Positions 61,561 through 64,000 of a stretch of 64,000 nt of DNA are shown here, in pieces. Source of the DNA: Lysinibacillus sp. PLM2 (GTDB lineage Bacteria; Bacillota; Bacilli; Bacillales_A; Planococcaceae). The translations under genes were made by a program, and so were the position numbers. The notes under the pieces were generated by a model. The model worked only from the letters and a program-made list of their open reading frames with translations. It had not been told where the DNA came from and did no database searches. The stretch covers positions 3,926,001 through 3,990,000 of the forward strand of contig AP025689.1 in the NCBI GenBank assembly GCA_023168345.1, in the 5' to 3' direction. How positions within the stretch are numbered: the first letter of the stretch is position 1; each line of letters opens with the position of its first letter.

Positions 61561-61889
61561 ATAATTACCCTTCCTTCCTTATTTTTTATATAAACATACA
61601 TAATACACCTAACATTGTGATTCGTATTTTGTATGCGAATAACTTAATGGCTTTTGAATAATGTGACAGGGAAATGTAAGCGCTTTATTTCCATAGGGAG
61701 TTTTCTAAAGATTAGAATTTAGAGGTAAAAATACTTTTCTAGTAAATTTATATTTATTATAGTATAAATTTATTTGTTATGAAAATGAAATACCCAAATT
61801 TTCAAAATTTCTTCACAATTGGTTTTAAATTGGAAATTAAAAACATTATTTAGTAATATTTATCAATAAAAACAAGTTTTTCACACCCA
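61561..61889. other. AT-rich region upstream of the DUF1538 operon
   Basis: Promoter region of the DUF1538-PII operon (minus strand), with no gene seen. The left end of the IS110 element begins somewhere near 61880-61910. Confidence 0.4.
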
Positions 61890-61904
61890 ACCCTGGCATG
61901 AAAA

Positions 61905-62110
61905 TAAGTACCTTCGGTTCATAATGGTAATGACACAAACAGGATGTAAGACGTGGGTTTTTTTGGTGGCGTTGACCCTGTAATAAAAACTGTTTGAGTG
62001 AATTTGGTGTTCAACCCTTTGTTAGCTCCGCTTATTAGTAGGATGACTACGTACAGAAAAATGCTTATGTTCAAATTCACTCACTGTTTGTGATCATCAT
62101 GTATCGGAGT
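61905..62110 (+). ncRNA. Candidate bridge RNA of the IS110 element
   Basis: Upstream of the recombinase there is no open frame but clear structure. GAGTGAATTTG (61996-62006) pairs perfectly with CAAATTCACTC (62072-62082), enclosing a 65-base region with a smaller hairpin (GTAG...CTAC, about 62038-62050). A 5' section with a GTGGGTTTTTTTGG stretch precedes it. IS110-subgroup elements encode a bridge RNA in this non-coding end, whose loops pair with target and donor DNA. The boundaries and the guide loops were not determined. Confidence 0.5.
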
Positions 62111-62116
62111 GATTTT

Positions 62117-63256
62117 ATGGAGGTATTCATTGAAAAGTGTGCAGGTTTAGATGTACATTCAGAAACAATTGTAGCCTGTGTTATTAAGGGGAATCGTGAG
62201 GACGACCTGTATACAGAAATCGAGACATTTCCAACACTCACAAAAGATTTGTTTCGACTTTTAAAATGGTTAGAGGGGCATGAAGTTACACACATTGCAA
62301 TGGAAAGTACGGGTGTGTATTGGAAACCTGTTTTTAACATTTTAGAGGATTTCTTTGATATCACCTTAGCGAATGCACAACGGATTAAAAATGTACCTGG
62401 AAGAAAAACGGATGTTTCAGATGCAGAATGGATAGCGAAGTTATTACGTCATGGTTTGATTGAAAAGAGCTTTGTTCCCCCTGTAGATATTCGTGAACTA
62501 AGAGATTTAACAAGACTGCGTAAAAAGTGGATTAGTCACTTGGTTTCAGAGAAGAATCGAATACAAAAGGTATTAGAAAGTTCAAATGTCAAACTAAGTA
62601 CAGTTATCTCAGATGTATTCGGTGTATCAGGTCGAAAACTATTAAATCGATTAATTGAACAAGGCTATGTCGATGAAGTAGATGTGGAAAAAGATATTCA
62701 TGGAAAGTTGATTCCGAAAAAACAACGGATTACAGATTCTCTATTTGGAACAATTAATGAACATCAAATCTTCCTAATTCGTCAATCTTGGCAACATATT
62801 CAATACTTAGAAACTTTAATTTCAGAAATTGAAGAACGGATGGATCAACTCCTACAAAATTATCAAGAAGAGCTACAGCTGTTAATCACCATACCAGGAA
62901 TAAGTAAAGATACTGCGGCTGTAATTATTGCAGAAATCGGAGTAGAAATGGGACAGTTTCCGACATCTCAACATCTTGCATCATGGGCAGGCGTTTCGCC
63001 TGGTAATCACGAAAGTGCTGGGAAAAGGAAAAGTACACGTACAGTGAAAGGAAATCCTCATATTAAATCCGCCTTGTGTGAAGCAGCTTGGGCTGTATCT
63101 AGAAGTCGAAATCGATGGCTAGCAAATAAATACTGGTCACTCGCCTCACGAAGAGGAAAGAAAAAAGCACTCGTTGCGATCTCGCATCGAATGCTCCGGG
63201 CTATTTACTCCATGTTAATGAACAAGGAGCCATACAAAGAACCCCAAGTAATTTAA
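62117..63256 (+). CDS. IS110-family transposase/recombinase (DEDD + serine-type domain)
   Basis: I start at ATG 62117 (MEVFIEKCAGLDVHSETIVACVI), with CGGAGTGA upstream. The 379-residue protein has an N-terminal DEDD RuvC-like domain (about 8-160): D in GLDVHSE, E in MESTGVYWKPVFNIL, and DVSDAEWIAKLLRHG with the last acidic pair. A coiled-coil segment follows (about 165-255). The C-terminal transposase_20 domain (about 260-345; ITIPGISKDTAAVIIAEIG, FPTSQHLASWAGVSPGNHESAGKRKSTRTVKGNPHIKSAL) has the catalytic serine region in SAGKRKS. It is full length. IS110 enzymes carry out RNA-guided recombination. Confidence 0.92.
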   Translation: MEVFIEKCAGLDVHSETIVACVIKGNREDDLYTEIETFPTLTKDLFRLLKWLEGHEVTHIAMESTGVYWKPVFNILEDFFDITLANAQRIKNVPGRKTDVSDAEWIAKLLRHGLIEKSFVPPVDIRELRDLTRLRKKWISHLVSEKNRIQKVLESSNVKLSTVISDVFGVSGRKLLNRLIEQGYVDEVDVEKDIHGKLIPKKQRITDSLFGTINEHQIFLIRQSWQHIQYLETLISEIEERMDQLLQNYQEELQLLITIPGISKDTAAVIIAEIGVEMGQFPTSQHLASWAGVSPGNHESAGKRKSTRTVKGNPHIKSALCEAAWAVSRSRNRWLANKYWSLASRRGKKKALVAISHRMLRAIYSMLMNKEPYKEPQVI

Positions 63257-63400
63257 TATAACCATAACCAAATAATTTTATACAAAGTTACCTCTGAACA
63301 GGTAGCTCTGCTTTCTTATTGGCTTTTTTAGGTCACTTTAAGAATTACCTAATATAAATAGTATTATTCAAAGACCGAAGGTTTGATTTATTTTCACAGA

Positions 63401-63434
63401 AAAAACTCCTAAAGGACGACAATCCTTCAGGAGC
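63401..63434 (-). terminator. Terminator of purA
   Basis: On the minus strand CTCCTGAAGGA pairs with TCCTTTAGGAG (one mismatch) and is followed by TTTTTT. It lies seven bases after the purA stop codon. Confidence 0.85.
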
Positions 63435-63440
63435 TTAATC

Positions 63441-64000
63441 TTATTCCCAAATTGCACTTACTACATTTGTTTGTTCACGAGCAGGACCTACCGAGAATGT
63501 CATTAAATTAATTCCCGTTAGTTCCACAACGCGTTCTACATATTTACGAGCGTTTTCTGGTAGCTCTTCTAATGTACGAACAGCTGTAATGTCTTCTGAC
63601 CAGCCTGGAAGTTCTTCATAAACTGGTTTACATTCCTCAAGAACATGTAAGCTTGCTGGATATTCAGTAATAATTTCACCTTTATATTCGTAAGCCGTAC
63701 AAATTTTTACTGTATCAAGTCCAGATAATACATCAATTGAATTTAATGCTAAATCTGTAATACCACTTACTCGACGAGAGTGGCGTACTACTACTGAATC
63801 AAACCAACCAACACGACGCGGGCGGCCTGTTGTTGTACCGTATTCACGACCTACTTCACGAATGTGATGACCAATTTCATCAAATAATTCTGTTGGGAAT
63901 GGACCATCCCCCACACGAGATGTATATGCTTTACATACCCCAACAACACGAGAAACATGAGAAGGACCGATACCAGTACCAGTTGTTACTCCGCCTGCAA
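63441..64000 (-). CDS. purA: Adenylosuccinate synthetase PurA (C-terminal part, N-terminus beyond window)
   Basis: The frame is open to the window edge and ends at a TAA at 63441. The 186 visible residues include [78 protein letters not shown] and the C-terminal [18 protein letters not shown]. These are PurA blocks, including the IMP/aspartate-binding TGRPRR and GPSR-like regions. The enzyme converts IMP and aspartate to adenylosuccinate using GTP. purA upstream of the wal operon is the usual Bacillales arrangement. A terminator follows the stop codon. Confidence 0.95.
   Translation of the reverse strand, partial: AGGVTTGTGIGPSHVSRVVGVCKAYTSRVGDGPFPTELFDEIGHHIREVGREYGTTTGRPRRVGWFDSVVVRHSRRVSGITDLALNSIDVLSGLDTVKICTAYEYKGEIITEYPASLHVLEECKPVYEELPGWSEDITAVRTLEELPENARKYVERVVELTGINLMTFSVGPAREQTNVVSAIWE

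Larger units (their letters stand above)
61890..63395 (+). mobile_element. IS110-family insertion sequence (ends approximate)
   Basis: It contains an intact IS110-type recombinase gene, about 210 bp of structured non-coding sequence upstream and about 130 bp downstream. IS110 elements lack clear terminal inverted repeats and usually leave no target duplication, so the ends are approximate. A short inverted pair, ACCTTCGGT near 61911 and ACCGAAGGT near 63373, may mark subterminal repeats as in the IS1111 subgroup. The element lies between the DUF1538 operon and purA. Confidence 0.75.

Noticed and set aside
63280..63340. tRNA genes near purA, as in some Bacillus genomes
   Set aside because: No cloverleaf, T-loop (GGTTCRA) or CCA-type 3' end could be found in the purA-IS110 gap.

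Overview
The window looks like a piece of a low-GC, endospore-forming member of the Bacillales, most likely Lysinibacillus or a close relative. The best evidence is at 2186-3376. That gene encodes a 396-residue LysM/M14 peptidase whose zinc ligands (H162, E165, H307) and catalytic glutamate (E366) fall where I remember them in endopeptidase I of Lysinibacillus sphaericus. Other support comes from an H-type spore protein, the splAB spore photoproduct lyase pair, an SLH-domain surface protein, and the purA ... walRKHIJ-htrA-rlmH order typical of the origin-proximal arm of Bacillales chromosomes.

Layout. 1-5.2 kb: an N/Q-rich membrane protein (cut by the window edge), a spore-peptidoglycan lytic pair (LysM-GH18 and LysM-M14), a lipoprotein, and small spore proteins. 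5.2-9.3 kb (minus strand): small DUF4190, DUF1540 and DUF378 proteins and an acidic SLH protein. 9.6-25.1 kb: metabolic and regulatory cassettes, namely a DASS anion transporter, a decayed nitroreductase, a Crp-like regulator with a divergent MFS transporter, PadR-DUF4188, an XRE/AbrB regulator with a glycosyltransferase, a YobV/YobU-like pair, an ECF sigma/anti-sigma pair, rocB, a GntR/FadR regulator with a fatty-acid hydroxylase, and a HAD phosphatase. 25.3-34.6 kb: a wrecked two-component system. Two IS21-family elements hit the response-regulator gene, one inside it and one at its 3' end, and the divergent 7TM hybrid kinase gene is frameshifted. 34.9-48.0 kb: a chemoreceptor, a second two-component system, a DJ-1 fusion, DUF2306, a TetR/VOC pair, uvsE, a CMD-family protein, splAB, and a second ECF sigma/anti-sigma pair with a good autoregulatory promoter. 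48.1-56.2 kb (minus strand): rlmH, a CxxH/CxxC microprotein inside a dense DnaA-box cluster, htrA, and the WalRK operon. 56.5-64.0 kb: an M23 cell-wall hydrolase with a candidate WalR box, a YitT protein, a tandem-PII/DUF1538 pair, an IS110-family element with a structured non-coding end (candidate bridge RNA), and the 3' part of purA.

How the genes fit together. Several cassettes are self-contained regulator-target units with visible operators: a 20-bp palindrome next to the Crp-like regulator, two FadR-type sites 22 bp apart upstream of the GntR gene, two inverted repeats between TetR and VOC, and an ECF promoter upstream of sigma. UV-damage repair (uvsE, splAB) is clustered. The walRKHIJ operon and the adjacent M23 hydrolase form a cell-wall homeostasis block. 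Decay is conspicuous between about 12 and 43 kb: a nitroreductase with three frameshifts, broken istB and istA copies, the IS-split response regulator, the frameshifted kinase, a frameshifted SHOCT peptide and a radC fragment. All calls come from reading the sequence; no database search was run.
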